From: Marinobacter sp. CHS3-4
GTDB taxonomy: Bacteria; Pseudomonadota; Gammaproteobacteria; Pseudomonadales; Oleiphilaceae
Length of the DNA: 64,000 nucleotides
Assembly (NCBI RefSeq): GCF_030053415.1
Contig: NZ_JASGBJ010000001.1
Location: 1,675,922 to 1,739,921, forward strand
Direction: 5' to 3'
In this document: piece by piece, positions 16,589 through 24,650 of the stretch
Numbering within the stretch: position 1 is the first letter of the stretch
Layout of the letters: the number at the start of each line of letters is the position of its first letter
Program-made: the position numbers and the translations under genes
The notes under the pieces: generated by a model
The model's input: only the letters and a program-made list of their open reading frames with translations
Told to the model about the DNA's origin: nothing
Database searches by the model: none

Positions 16589-17294
16589 CTTTGGATTCAA
16601 GGCGCTGATTCTCTCGTCTTACCACGTCATAGCATTCGCAGCTGAGGGACTCAAGTTGCGGGCGGTCGATCACGGTGATGCAGCCGCGTCGGTACTCAAT
16701 CACCCCCAGTTTCTGTAGCTTGCCTGCCGCTTCCGTGACGCCCTCACGGCGGACACCCAGCATATTGGCAATCAGCTCCTGGGTCATATTGAGTTGCCTG
16801 TTGCCTAGCCGGTCCAGTGATAGTAGCAACCAGCGACACAGCTGCTGGTCGATGGAGTGATGGCGGTTGCAGACTGCCGTCTGCGACATCTGGGTGATCA
16901 AGGCCTGTGTAAAGCGCAGGGTGATAATGCGGATCTCGGAGTAGTTGTTGAACTCTGATTTCAGGTCAGCGGCGGGCAAACGGTAGGCGTGGCCGCGGCT
17001 CTGCACAATAAACCGGTTAGGCGTGCTTTCTCCCCCCATGATAACGGCGACACCGGCCATGCCCTCGTTGCCGACCACCGATATTTCGGCGGAAGACCCG
17101 TTCACCATCACGTAGAGCAGTGAAATGATGCAGTCAACGGGGAAATAAACGTACTCAATGGATTGGTCAGATTCGTAAATCACGTCCCCGAGGGACAACT
17201 CGACCAATTTCAGTTTCGGGAAAATACGTTTGCGAGCTTCATCAGACAGGGCCGCTAGAAGCTTGTTCTGCAGTGGGCCGGGTGTGTCAGTCAT
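16575..17294 (-). CDS. Crp/Fnr-family transcriptional regulator
   Basis: A 239-residue regulator. An N-terminal cyclic-nucleotide-binding-like beta-barrel (about residues 25-140) precedes a C-terminal winged helix (about 150-225; MTQELIANMLGVRREGVTEA as recognition region). The Fnr-type N-terminal Cys cluster is absent, and the cAMP-contact residues of CRP are not obvious, so the ligand is unknown. AAAGGA lies 5 bases before the ATG. It is divergent from a PRC-barrel protein gene across 359 bases, and may control it, although no operator is evident. Confidence 0.83.
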   Translation of the reverse strand: MTDTPGPLQNKLLAALSDEARKRIFPKLKLVELSLGDVIYESDQSIEYVYFPVDCIISLLYVMVNGSSAEISVVGNEGMAGVAVIMGGESTPNRFIVQSRGHAYRLPAADLKSEFNNYSEIRIITLRFTQALITQMSQTAVCNRHHSIDQQLCRWLLLSLDRLGNRQLNMTQELIANMLGVRREGVTEAAGKLQKLGVIEYRRGCITVIDRPQLESLSCECYDVVRRENQRLESKGLGV

Positions 17295-17653
17295 TTGAAT
17301 CCTTTCCAGAGCACGATGATTAGCGAGAACACTACTTGCCTGGCGGGTGCATTAAACACCGAGCAGAAACTTCCTTTATAAAGCGAGTCTACGCCGGAAA
17401 GACTCGGGCCACCAACAGGTTCTGCCTCAGCGCCTATCAGCGTCCGCCTAAAGTGTCAGAGAGTATGACTTGGTGCGCCACCGAACCGACTGATTGGCTC
17501 CTCCGGAGTAATTTAGAAGCTCATCCTGAATTTGAAGTCACAAGCAGTAGTTCAGTTGCCTTTCCGGCGATGACGCAAGGGAAGGACGCCCTGATGAGGC
17601 AGCAAACAAGGACATTTTGTCCGAGTTGCACATCCGGTTCCAGGGAGAATCCA
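17295..17653. other. Intergenic region between Crp/Fnr and PRC-barrel genes
   Basis: This stretch must contain the divergent promoters of the two flanking genes. I see no convincing -35/-10 pair, no clear palindrome and no RNA gene. An open frame runs through it in phase with the PRC-barrel gene, but it lacks a start context and its composition is not protein-like. Confidence 0.5.
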
Positions 17654-18160
17654 ATGAAAAAGTTACATGCTTTAGCATTTTACACAATGGTGGCACCGGC
17701 CCTGACTCTGGGTTCTGGCGCTCTGCTTGCTCAGGAATCATCCGATTCGAGCGTGGGCGGAGAAAGCCAGGCGAGTCAAGAGGCGTATGAGTCCGGTAAG
17801 TCCTCCGACGCCAAGCTTCGGGCTGACCAGAACGATCCAGGTCACTCCGGGATGAAGGCTAAGAGTTACATGAGCGCAGCGCCCGCCAAAGGCATGCAAG
17901 CGACAGATCTGATTGGTGCCGACGTTACAACCACGGGTGATGAGGAAGTAGGCTCTGTGAGCGATCTGATTATTGACCGGGACGGTCAGGTGGTCGCCAT
18001 AGTTGTCGGTGTTGGTGGATTCCTGGGTATGGGCGAGAAGAACGTCGCCATTAGCTGGGATCAGGTCACCAAATCAGGCACGGCCGATGAGCGCAAACTG
18101 AGAATTAATCAGACCCGTGAAGGTCTGAAGTCTGCGCCAGAATATAAAGTTCAGAAGTAA
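17654..18160 (+). CDS. PRC-barrel domain envelope protein
   Basis: A 168-residue protein with a signal peptide (MKKLHALAFYTMVAPAL to about residue 29) and a disordered Ser/Glu/Asp-rich linker. The C-terminal PRC-barrel domain (about 80-150) has MQATDLIGADVTTTGDEEVG, SDLIIDRDGQVVAIVVGVGG and the MGEKNVAISWDQV strand. PRC barrels are small binding modules; here the protein is expected in the periplasm. AGGGAGA precedes the ATG at 17654. A terminator follows. The neighbouring GlsB-like gene and the Crp/Fnr gene suggest a stress-responsive envelope role, which is inference. Confidence 0.84.
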   Translation: MKKLHALAFYTMVAPALTLGSGALLAQESSDSSVGGESQASQEAYESGKSSDAKLRADQNDPGHSGMKAKSYMSAAPAKGMQATDLIGADVTTTGDEEVGSVSDLIIDRDGQVVAIVVGVGGFLGMGEKNVAISWDQVTKSGTADERKLRINQTREGLKSAPEYKVQK

Positions 18161-18195
18161 ATCCCGGTTCACGGGTGTTTAGTGTAAGGAGCAAT

Positions 18196-18221
18196 GGCAG
18201 GGGCGCGAGCCTCTGCCTTTT
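18196..18221 (+). terminator. Terminator after the PRC-barrel gene
   Basis: GGCAGGGGC (18196-18204) pairs with GCCTCTGCC (18209-18217) through nine pairs, one of them G-U. The loop is GCGA and is followed by TTTT. A second small inverted repeat (TGGCGC/GCGCCA, 18233-18249) lies just before the next gene and lacks a T-run. Confidence 0.75.
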
Positions 18222-18268
18222 GCCCAATAAAATGGCGCCTGGTGCGCCAGAATTAGTGGAGAAATACC

Positions 18269-18532
18269 ATGGGCATAATCATATGGCTCGTAATGGGTGG
18301 TCTGGTCGGTTGGGTTGCCAGCCTGATCATGGGCACGGATGGACAACAAGGCATTATCCTCAATATTGTGGTGGGCATCGTCGGCGCACTGATTGGTGGG
18401 TGGCTGATCGGGCCGCTGCTGGGTGCAGGTTCGATCAATGAGGGCATCACGGTTATGAGCTTCGTTGTATCGTTGATCGGTGCAGTAATACTGCTTGGTA
18501 TTCTGAGTCTTTTCCAGCGCCGGTTGCCTTGA
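18269..18532 (+). CDS. GlsB/YeaQ/YmgE-family membrane protein
   Basis: An 87-residue, very hydrophobic protein with three membrane spans and the Gly-rich motifs of the family once called transglycosylase-associated (WLVMGGLVGWVASLIMG, NIVVGIVGALIGGWL). Its function is unknown; members are often stress-induced. It sits between a PRC-barrel protein on the same strand and a convergent spermidine-synthase-like gene. AGTGGAGAAATACC precedes the ATG. Confidence 0.88.
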   Translation: MGIIIWLVMGGLVGWVASLIMGTDGQQGIILNIVVGIVGALIGGWLIGPLLGAGSINEGITVMSFVVSLIGAVILLGILSLFQRRLP

Positions 18533-18559
18533 TCAGCTGGCGGGAGATCAAAAGTAGCC

Positions 18560-19234
18560 TTACCAGGCCAGCCAGATCACATGGTAGGCGCCCTTGCCGG
18601 GGCGCAGGCCGCGGACCGTAACCGCCTCCGCAGAAAACCCTGCCGCACGCAGTTTTTCTGTAAAGCTGTGTTCCTGGCTGGCGGACCAGTAAGCCAGAAC
18701 GCCGTCCGGGCGCAGCGCCTTCTGGGCGGCGGTAATGCCGGCATCGGAATAGATCCAGTTGTTTTCCTTGCGGGTCAGTCCCTCCGGGCCGTTGTCTACG
18801 TCCAGAAGAATCGCATCCCACTCCCCATCACTGGTTTTCAGCAGCTCCGCTACATCACCGATGTAGACACTGGCCCTGGGATCATCCAGAGGGTTACCTG
18901 CCGCTGCACCCAATGGCCCACGATTCCACTGCTCAACTTCCGGTACCAGCTCCGCCACCGTGACCCGCGCTTCGTTGTCTGTGGCCGATAAAGCTGCGGC
19001 TAACGTGAACCCCATCCCCAGCCCGCCAATCAGTATGCGTGGGGCGGGATGATCGGCGATACGCTCGCAGGCCAAGGTGGCCAGCGCGTCCTCCGAGCCA
19101 TGCACCCGACTATTCATCAATTCTCCGGTGGTACCGGCTATCTTGATGGAGAATTCATCGTTGCGCTGCAGCAGCCGCAACCGGGTTCCCTTGCCTGGTA
19201 TTATTGCCGTGCCGATTTCGGTGAAGCGGGCCAT
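18560..19234 (-). CDS. Spermidine-synthase-like methyltransferase-fold protein
   Basis: A protein of about 224 residues with the spermidine/spermine synthase fold. The nucleotide-binding loop is GGLGMGFTLA, an acidic residue ends the following strand (VAELVPEV), and LLDVDNGPEG occupies the active-site position. It lacks the short N-terminal domain typical of SpeE tetramers and has no SpeD neighbour, so it may be an orphan aminopropyl- or methyltransferase. I use MARFTEIG at 19234; a GTG at 19339 would add 35 residues unlike the family. Neither start has a strong Shine-Dalgarno. Confidence 0.72.
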   Translation of the reverse strand: MARFTEIGTAIIPGKGTRLRLLQRNDEFSIKIAGTTGELMNSRVHGSEDALATLACERIADHPAPRILIGGLGMGFTLAAALSATDNEARVTVAELVPEVEQWNRGPLGAAAGNPLDDPRASVYIGDVAELLKTSDGEWDAILLDVDNGPEGLTRKENNWIYSDAGITAAQKALRPDGVLAYWSASQEHSFTEKLRAAGFSAEAVTVRGLRPGKGAYHVIWLAW

Positions 19235-19446
19235 GTGTGAGTCCGGACAGAAACTGGAGCGACAGTTTAACCCGGGGTGAGAGAAAGGGATAACTGGTAC
19301 CCGCAGTAGTACCCACAAATTTTTTACTAAAACGTTCACCGTACCCTAGGTGTCGTATTGACCTGCTCCCCGCTGTGCAACCAAACATCAGGAGGAAAGG
19401 GCACGTGCGCTTCCCTTGTGCCCGCTTCCAATACTACCGGGTGCAG

Positions 19447-19474
19447 AAAAAATCAGTGCTGACAGCAACCGATT
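19447..19474 (-). terminator. Probable terminator after the protective-antigen-like gene
   Basis: On the minus strand AATC...GATT and GCT...AGC form a bulged stem of about ten pairs with a GTC loop, followed by six T residues (complement of 19447-19452). It lies about 30 bases past the lipoprotein stop. Confidence 0.6.
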
Positions 19475-19504
19475 GTTCCCGACCCGGTGTCAGGCCGCGT
19501 GATG

Positions 19505-22153
19505 TCACGGGGTCACAGTGACATCGTAAACGACCTTTAGCTCAAGATTCTCAGACAACCCGTTATAGGTCTCACTGTCTTGTTCAACCAGAAAAGTGAT
19601 GTCAAAGAGGTTTGGGAGAAACGCGGTGAACTGATCCTGAACTTGCTGGTATTTCATTCCAACTTTGTGTTGACCCGTATTCCAACCGTCAACTTGGCAA
19701 TGCATAGTGGCAGCCGACTTATAGCTCACATAAGATAGATTGGCATTGTACAGTCGATCGTCGTCTGTGTTGGAATCCACTTTATTGTCCTCTTTCTCCC
19801 AAAGCCTCGGCTTTACAAAGATACAGGTTCCCGGCACATCGGGAACAGAGAATGTCTTTTCGGCAAATTCAAAATCCTGAGGATTGTCCCCCGTCTCAAT
19901 GAATTGAACCCCGCCTCGCTCTGTGGCAATCACAGGGCCATCCCCATCTGGCACCAAGGAAACCGATAAATACCCAAACAATTCACATGTTTCGTCTCTC
20001 GCTGTTCCATCGTCTACACTGCTGTCCAGCAGTGGAATCTCATCCCAGCAGATAATCTCCTCGAGACTGGACAAGGTGACTGTCATCTCTATCTGTTTGA
20101 CGATCGTATTCAGGCCCTGTTCCTTGACCAAAATATCTGGACTTCCATTGACGGATAAATAGACCTGATAGTGGAATTGTCGATCCGGATCTCCGCCATC
20201 TGTATCCGTTATGATGATGGGCGAAGAATCCGCTGGGCTAACCTGATCGGCAATAACAACCGATGGGCAAAGATCTTCGCCTTTTGTGCAGAGTGTGAGC
20301 TCGCCCGTCAGGCCAACGCTTTCCCGCGTGACCGTGTAGGTAAGGTCGTCAAGCGTCGGCAGTTCAAATTCCAGTCGAGGGGTATTGGATGTCGCCGAGG
20401 CCGAGAAGTTTGTCAGCTCAAGACTGGTATAAGCAGCGGGCTGCAGATCAAACCCGTCTGGTATCCGATCGCCATCGGTATCCGCCGAGTTGGGGTCTGA
20501 GGAGCAGAGCAAACTTGACATGTCGCATTCCTGACTATCGGTGAGTTCATCGCCATCAATGTCTGCCGCTATCGGGCTGGGTCTTACCCTACGACTAATG
20601 GTCCCTCCATCGGCGGTGAGGATCTCAAGGTCAAAACCCTGCAGTTCTACGCCGTCTGGCAGGTTATCATCATCGGTGTCCTCGTCATTCGGATCAGAGC
20701 CGAACAGACGCTCGCTGCGAAGACCCACCCCATCTCCGTCCAGGTCCTCCATAAAGTTCAAGGCTAGTGAATCGCCGGACTTCAGTTCCAGCTCCGAAAA
20801 CGCCTCGGCATTGAGGGCGGTGGAATTAAACACCGTCACCACCGGTGAGCCGAAACCGGTGTCTCTCACGTGAACCGCCACCCAATAGGCGGTGGGGGTC
20901 GCTTGCAGGCTACGGACCGACGCTAACTGACCATCACTGGTAAGGGTGTAGGGTATGTTCAGAATGTCGGCCAACACATCGCTAACCGCTACGCGGCCGG
21001 TCTGCTGATTCACGTTAGTGGCGACCAGGTAACCTTCCGATCGCTTGAGGCCCGCATAGTCAATTAAGACGGTCGCGGTTTTGGTGCGTATCTCGGTATC
21101 CCGAAAGGCATAGGCGACGCCATTACTGTCGACGATTTCACTCGACGCGACTCTCACGATCAGGCCCCGCGGGTCGCGCAGCAGGCCCTTGATCGCATCC
21201 AGCTGCAGGCTGGTGCTAAAGGTTAAATTGTCGGTAGTTGTCTGGGGTGGCAGGGTAAACGAAGAAAAGCCGACCAAGGATGTATCGATGTCCAGATTGC
21301 CTACGGGTTTTAAGGCGCGCCTGTCTTCGCTGTCCAGGGTTACGGCCCCGAGCCGGATGCTCTTGACCTGGAATGAGAGGTCACTGTCATTCCGCACCTT
21401 CAGAATTAGCGCCAGTGTGCCGCCGGTTTCTGTATATTCATTGGAGCTTTCGAAGGCTTCCGCCAGACCCAGCGTTTCGGTGTTTTCGGTGCTTTGCTCT
21501 TGGGTATAGCTCACGCTGGATTCGTTGGTGGTTGCGTTGCTGTAGTCATAACTCGCTGACGCTGTGGCACTGCCACCAATTTCCAGGGTGCTCGCCGAAA
21601 TCGTGGATGAATATTCAACACCCGCCGTGTGGGTTTCTTCCACGGCTCGACTGTTGCTGGAGGTGTTGCTGACGGTTTGTGCAGTGGCCCGGGACTGTTC
21701 GCGTGTCACCGAGATGGTCTCAGTGCTCCCTGATTCCAATTGATAGTCAATACTCAAGTCCGGAGCGGAAGTCACTTCAATGCCAAGCTTTACAACATCC
21801 GCGATTAACGGATTAAAACGAAAGTTATTGTTGTCTGGATTAAAGCCAAACTCGATCACTTCCTGAAAATCACTGAATCCATCGCCATCCGTATCGGCCA
21901 AACGCTTCGATGTGCCTGCGGCGGCTTCTTCCAGATCGGTCAGTCCATCGCCATCCGTGTCGAGTCTAGCTGCGTCTGTTTCACCGCCATCTCCATCGGC
22001 TGTTGTTCCGTAGTAATTATTGTCACCATCGTTGCAACCGCTTAATACAGAAACGGAACTCAGGGTTATCAGGATAGTAAATAATCGAAAAATCCTGTTG
22101 GGAAACATTAACGCCGAAAATCGATGAGTATTGTTTCTATTATTTTTGCTCAT
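19505..22153 (-). CDS. Lipoprotein resembling anthrax protective antigen (binary-toxin B-like) with calcium-binding repeats
   Basis: An 882-residue surface or periplasmic lipoprotein (lipobox VLSGC, lipid Cys at 40). Directly after it are two DTDGDG calcium loops (about residues 66-99) like those that open protective antigen. Residues about 110-400 follow the order of the protective-antigen pore region as I recall it: a FNPLIADVVKLGIEV strand, a Ser/Thr-rich stretch, then SASTLEIGGSATASASYDYS and TENTETLGL. Later KTATVLIDYAGLKRSEGYLVAT matches the segment before the toxin's oligomerisation part. More type-3-thrombospondin-like DxDGD loops lie at about 470-570, and the C-terminal 300 residues are unrecognised. 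AGGGA supports the ATG at 22153. The similarity is by eye, and an obvious Phe clamp was not found. Confidence 0.7.
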   Translation of the reverse strand: MSKNNRNNTHRFSALMFPNRIFRLFTILITLSSVSVLSGCNDGDNNYYGTTADGDGGETDAARLDTDGDGLTDLEEAAAGTSKRLADTDGDGFSDFQEVIEFGFNPDNNNFRFNPLIADVVKLGIEVTSAPDLSIDYQLESGSTETISVTREQSRATAQTVSNTSSNSRAVEETHTAGVEYSSTISASTLEIGGSATASASYDYSNATTNESSVSYTQEQSTENTETLGLAEAFESSNEYTETGGTLALILKVRNDSDLSFQVKSIRLGAVTLDSEDRRALKPVGNLDIDTSLVGFSSFTLPPQTTTDNLTFSTSLQLDAIKGLLRDPRGLIVRVASSEIVDSNGVAYAFRDTEIRTKTATVLIDYAGLKRSEGYLVATNVNQQTGRVAVSDVLADILNIPYTLTSDGQLASVRSLQATPTAYWVAVHVRDTGFGSPVVTVFNSTALNAEAFSELELKSGDSLALNFMEDLDGDGVGLRSERLFGSDPNDEDTDDDNLPDGVELQGFDLEILTADGGTISRRVRPSPIAADIDGDELTDSQECDMSSLLCSSDPNSADTDGDRIPDGFDLQPAAYTSLELTNFSASATSNTPRLEFELPTLDDLTYTVTRESVGLTGELTLCTKGEDLCPSVVIADQVSPADSSPIIITDTDGGDPDRQFHYQVYLSVNGSPDILVKEQGLNTIVKQIEMTVTLSSLEEIICWDEIPLLDSSVDDGTARDETCELFGYLSVSLVPDGDGPVIATERGGVQFIETGDNPQDFEFAEKTFSVPDVPGTCIFVKPRLWEKEDNKVDSNTDDDRLYNANLSYVSYKSAATMHCQVDGWNTGQHKVGMKYQQVQDQFTAFLPNLFDITFLVEQDSETYNGLSENLELKVVYDVTVTP

Positions 22154-22493
22154 GAACATTCCCTATTTTCTGATTCACGGCACACTGGACTCTAATTGTC
22201 CAAATTTGCTTTTACTCACATTTATCGAAAAAGTAAGCGTGATTGTCCCATCTCGAAAATTGATGCGCGTCAGCACAGACAGGCACCCGCTCAGTCCTTA
22301 ACTAAATGACCGTGTTTAATCTAGGCTACATTTTCATCGTGGTATGTAGCCCAAATGGCCTAGTCATTAACGTCCGATCCCGTGGTTCAGCAGAAGTTGG
22401 GGTCTAGTGAATATTTACCCGCATAAGGGCAGTTTCGTGCTAGCTTCGTAAAAAGGCTTTGATGAAATTGGAGCCTGAAAAGGCGGGCTCAAT
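22154..22493. other. AT-rich divergent intergenic region
   Basis: This region separates the protective-antigen-like gene from the divergent regulator. It is visibly more AT-rich than surrounding genes. It contains a perfect 7-base inverted repeat (22324-22351) and, near the right end, an 11-codon leader frame. No RNA gene is seen. Confidence 0.6.
22324..22351. promoter_or_regulatory. Inverted repeat, candidate operator
   Basis: GGCTACA (22324-22330) and TGTAGCC (22345-22351) are perfect inverted arms with a 14-base spacer, located between the divergent lipoprotein and regulator genes. LuxR/NarL-type regulators bind such dyads, so self- or neighbour-regulation is possible. Confidence 0.4.
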
Positions 22494-22497
22494 TTGA
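22462..22497 (+). CDS. 11-codon leader frame overlapping the regulator start
   Basis: ATG at 22462 preceded by AAAGG, 11 sense codons (MKLEPEKAGSI), then TGA at 22495-22497. The stop overlaps the TTG start of the NarL-type regulator by two bases. This is the arrangement of translational coupling through a short leader peptide. It may be chance; the good start context before a poor TTG start is what makes it worth recording. Confidence 0.35.
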   Translation: MKLEPEKAGSI

Positions 22498-23096
22498 GGA
22501 TTCTAATTTCGGATAACTATGAGCTGATTCGGGACGGACTGACGGTTCTGGTGAATAAACTTGCCAATGATATAGAGGTCGTCACGGCAGCAACTGACCA
22601 TGAAGCCATTGCTTGCGCGAGGGCGAATCCGGCCTTTGAGCTGGCTATCATTGGCTTATCATTACCGGGATCGGATAGCTTGCCACTCGTGAGCGTCATG
22701 TGCGGGCTGCTTCCGGAGACCGCCCTTGTTTTCGTTTCAGCCTCTGAGGACCAGCAGTGCGTACTCAAAACCATTGCAAGTGGCGCTTCGGGGTTTGTGT
22801 ACAAGTCGCAGAAAACAGCTCTGCTTAAAAAAGCGCTGCTGATGGCGATGAAAGGCAAAGTATTTATTCCCCCCCTCGATCCTGATTCAGAACCAGCAAC
22901 CCTTAGAACTATCACCCCCAGACAGTCTGAGGTCCTTGCGCTATTGGCGAGAGGGAAATCGAACAAAGAAATAGCCAAACTTCTTGATGTCTCCGCCCAT
23001 ACCATCAAAAACCATCTATCAAAACTTTATAAGCGGTTGAATGTGTTGAATCGTACTCAGGCAGTCATGAAAGCGAGTGAGATCCTGGCCAACTGA
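22494..23096 (+). CDS. NarL/LuxR-type response regulator lacking the phospho-acceptor Asp
   Basis: A 200-residue regulator with a receiver-like domain (about residues 1-120) and a LuxR/NarL helix-turn-helix (about 135-195; TPRQSEVLALLARGKSNKEIA, SAHTIKNHLSKLYKRL). In the receiver, the usual phosphorylated Asp in the LLDLxLPG strand is replaced by Gly (AIIGLSLPG, about residue 54). The paired N-terminal acids are reduced to SDN. The conserved Lys (VYKSQ) remains. Phosphorylation in the usual way is therefore unlikely. The start is TTG at 22494, overlapping the stop of a short leader frame. It is divergent from the protective-antigen-like lipoprotein and may regulate it. Confidence 0.85.
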   Translation: MRILISDNYELIRDGLTVLVNKLANDIEVVTAATDHEAIACARANPAFELAIIGLSLPGSDSLPLVSVMCGLLPETALVFVSASEDQQCVLKTIASGASGFVYKSQKTALLKKALLMAMKGKVFIPPLDPDSEPATLRTITPRQSEVLALLARGKSNKEIAKLLDVSAHTIKNHLSKLYKRLNVLNRTQAVMKASEILAN

Positions 23097-23144
23097 GCCC
23101 AATGTCTGGTCTTTGTACGAAGGTAGTGAGAGTGGGCGTTGAAC

Positions 23145-23221
23145 TGGTACCCCCGGCAGGACTCGAACCTGCTACCTATCCCTTAGGAGGGGATCGCTCT
23201 ATCCAGATGAGCTACGGGGGC
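23145..23221 (-). tRNA. tRNA-Arg (anticodon CCU)
   Basis: A 77-base tRNA on the minus strand with encoded CCA (23147-23145). The acceptor stem GCCCCCG pairs with CGGGGGT (first pair G-U). The D arm has GAGC closing, the anticodon stem ATCCC/GGGAT encloses the loop CTCCTAA with anticodon CCT, and the T arm is GCAGG-TTCGAGT-CCTGC. It reads AGG codons. Confidence 0.95.
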
Positions 23222-23241
23222 ATTTCGCTGGAAAGGCCGGT

Positions 23242-23270
23242 ATGATAGCGGCCGAAGGCCCGAGGCTCAA
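23242..23270 (-). promoter_or_regulatory. Promoter of tRNA-Arg
   Basis: On the minus strand TTGAGC (23270-23265) and TATCAT (23247-23242) are separated by exactly 17 bases, 20 bases before the tRNA 5' end. The -10 element occupies the first possible ATG of the divergent glycosyltransferase frame. Confidence 0.65.
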
Positions 23271-23301
23271 GGCGGGTTCATCCACAGCGGAAGGAGGCGT
23301 T

Positions 23302-24006
23302 TTGTCAGAGCGTGTGTCGCTAAGCATTATCATGCCCGTATGGCGGGAAGCCCAGACCATTGAGTCAACGCTGTCCGGCCTTCAGTCGCTTCGGCAGGCA
23401 GGCCACGAGTTGCTGGTGGTTGATGGCGGCAGTGACGATGATACGGTTCAACTGGCGCGGCCTTTGTGCGATCGGGTCATCGGCTCGGCCCCCGGCCGTG
23501 CGGTGCAGATGAACGCTGGCGCTGCCGTCGCTACTGGCAATGTGCTTGTTTTCCTTCACGCCGATACGCTGCTCCCTGAAAACGCTTTGAATCATCTGGC
23601 CGATTTCCAGCGGTCAGACGCAGCTTGGGGGCGGTTTGACGTCCGCCTGAGCGGCAGGCGGCCTTTATTCCGGGTGATAAGCTGGTTCATCAATCGTCGA
23701 TCGTGGCTTAGCGGCATTGCCACAGGAGATCAGGCGATGTTTGTTCGTCGATCGGTGTTTGAACGGCTCGGTGGTTTTGCGGCTATTCCGTTGATGGAGG
23801 ATGTGGAATTGTCTGCCCGTCTCAAGCGTGAGTCCCGGCCGTTCTGCATCAGCGATCCGGTGACAACGGACAGTCGCCGCTGGCAGAAGAATGGTGCCTG
23901 GCGTACGGTGTTTTTGATGTGGCGAATTCGCTGGCGGTTCTGGCGGGGCGACTCTCCTGAATCCCTGGCAAAACTCTATCGGGCGGATGTAAGACGTGAA
24001 CACTAA
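23302..24006 (+). CDS. Family 2 glycosyltransferase (TIGR04283-like)
   Basis: A 234-residue GT-A glycosyltransferase. Visible are the entry strand LSIIMPVWREAQTIESTL, the nucleotide-binding VVDGGSDDDTV, the metal-site region FLHADT, and GDQAMFVRRSVFERLGGF with the acidic EDVELS later. I start at TTG 23302, because AAGGAGG lies 4 bases upstream. The earlier in-frame ATG at 23242 sits inside the tRNA promoter and would add 20 non-family residues. The next gene overlaps its end by 11 bases; this pair (TIGR04283 with TIGR04282) is a common tandem. The acceptor is unknown. Confidence 0.83.
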   Translation: MSERVSLSIIMPVWREAQTIESTLSGLQSLRQAGHELLVVDGGSDDDTVQLARPLCDRVIGSAPGRAVQMNAGAAVATGNVLVFLHADTLLPENALNHLADFQRSDAAWGRFDVRLSGRRPLFRVISWFINRRSWLSGIATGDQAMFVRRSVFERLGGFAAIPLMEDVELSARLKRESRPFCISDPVTTDSRRWQKNGAWRTVFLMWRIRWRFWRGDSPESLAKLYRADVRREH

Positions 24007-24649
24007 GACTCCAGAATCGGCGCTGGTCATGCAGTTTGCCAAATGGCCAGAGCCGGGACGCGTGAAGACCCGGCTGACCCCACTGCTCGGTGAGCAAGGT
24101 GCGCTTGAGGCCCATGTGGCACTGAGCCTTGCTGTGCTTGAGAACCTTGCTGACAGCGGGCAGGAGGTCCGGTTCCTGTGGGATCGGCCCCTTGCTGACG
24201 TTCCTGCGGCTTCTCACTCCATTCTTTCACGCATCGAAGCACTCGGTGTTCGCCAGGGCACGCAAGAGGGCGATGTGTTGGGTGAACGGATGGAAGCGGC
24301 CCTGGCAGACGCGCTCAACACCCATTCGAAGGCAATTGTCGTCGGCAGTGATTGCCCGTCTGTCGATGCCCAGTACGTGCAGCAGGCCGTTCAAGCTCTC
24401 AACGAGGCGGATGTAGTGCTTGGCCCCTCAGATGACGGCGGCTATGTTCTGATCGGTGCCAGAAAGCATCTTGCGGGAATGCTGGCGGATGTAAGCTGGG
24501 GGACGGATCGGGCGCTGGAAGAGACGCTTGCGCGTCTGGAGTCCGTGGGTCTTTCCTGTGTTCAATTACCCGCCCGCTGGGATGTGGACGAGCCCGAGGA
24601 CTGGCAGCGTTTCATCCGCCAGTTCCCGGACTATCACAGGCTGTCCTGA
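23996..24649 (+). CDS. TIGR04282-family nucleotidyl/glycosyltransferase
   Basis: A 217-residue GT-A-fold protein of the family named for arsenosugar biosynthesis. It has an N-terminal MQFAKWPEPGRVKTRL (NTP-transferase-like loop), VVGSDCPSVDAQYV with an acidic metal site, and GPSDDGGYVLIG. It begins with GTG at 23996 and overlaps the preceding glycosyltransferase gene by 11 bases, so the two are co-translated and probably act in one pathway. No arsenic genes are nearby, so the family name should not be taken as function here. Confidence 0.83.
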   Translation: MNTKTPESALVMQFAKWPEPGRVKTRLTPLLGEQGALEAHVALSLAVLENLADSGQEVRFLWDRPLADVPAASHSILSRIEALGVRQGTQEGDVLGERMEAALADALNTHSKAIVVGSDCPSVDAQYVQQAVQALNEADVVLGPSDDGGYVLIGARKHLAGMLADVSWGTDRALEETLARLESVGLSCVQLPARWDVDEPEDWQRFIRQFPDYHRLS

Positions 24650-24650
24650 T

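Noticed and set aside
19405..19521. A 38-codon GTG frame with a strong AGGAGG motif upstream
   Set aside because: It runs through the probable terminator and into the end of the lipoprotein gene; the product (Arg/Cys-rich) resembles nothing. The Shine-Dalgarno alone is not enough.
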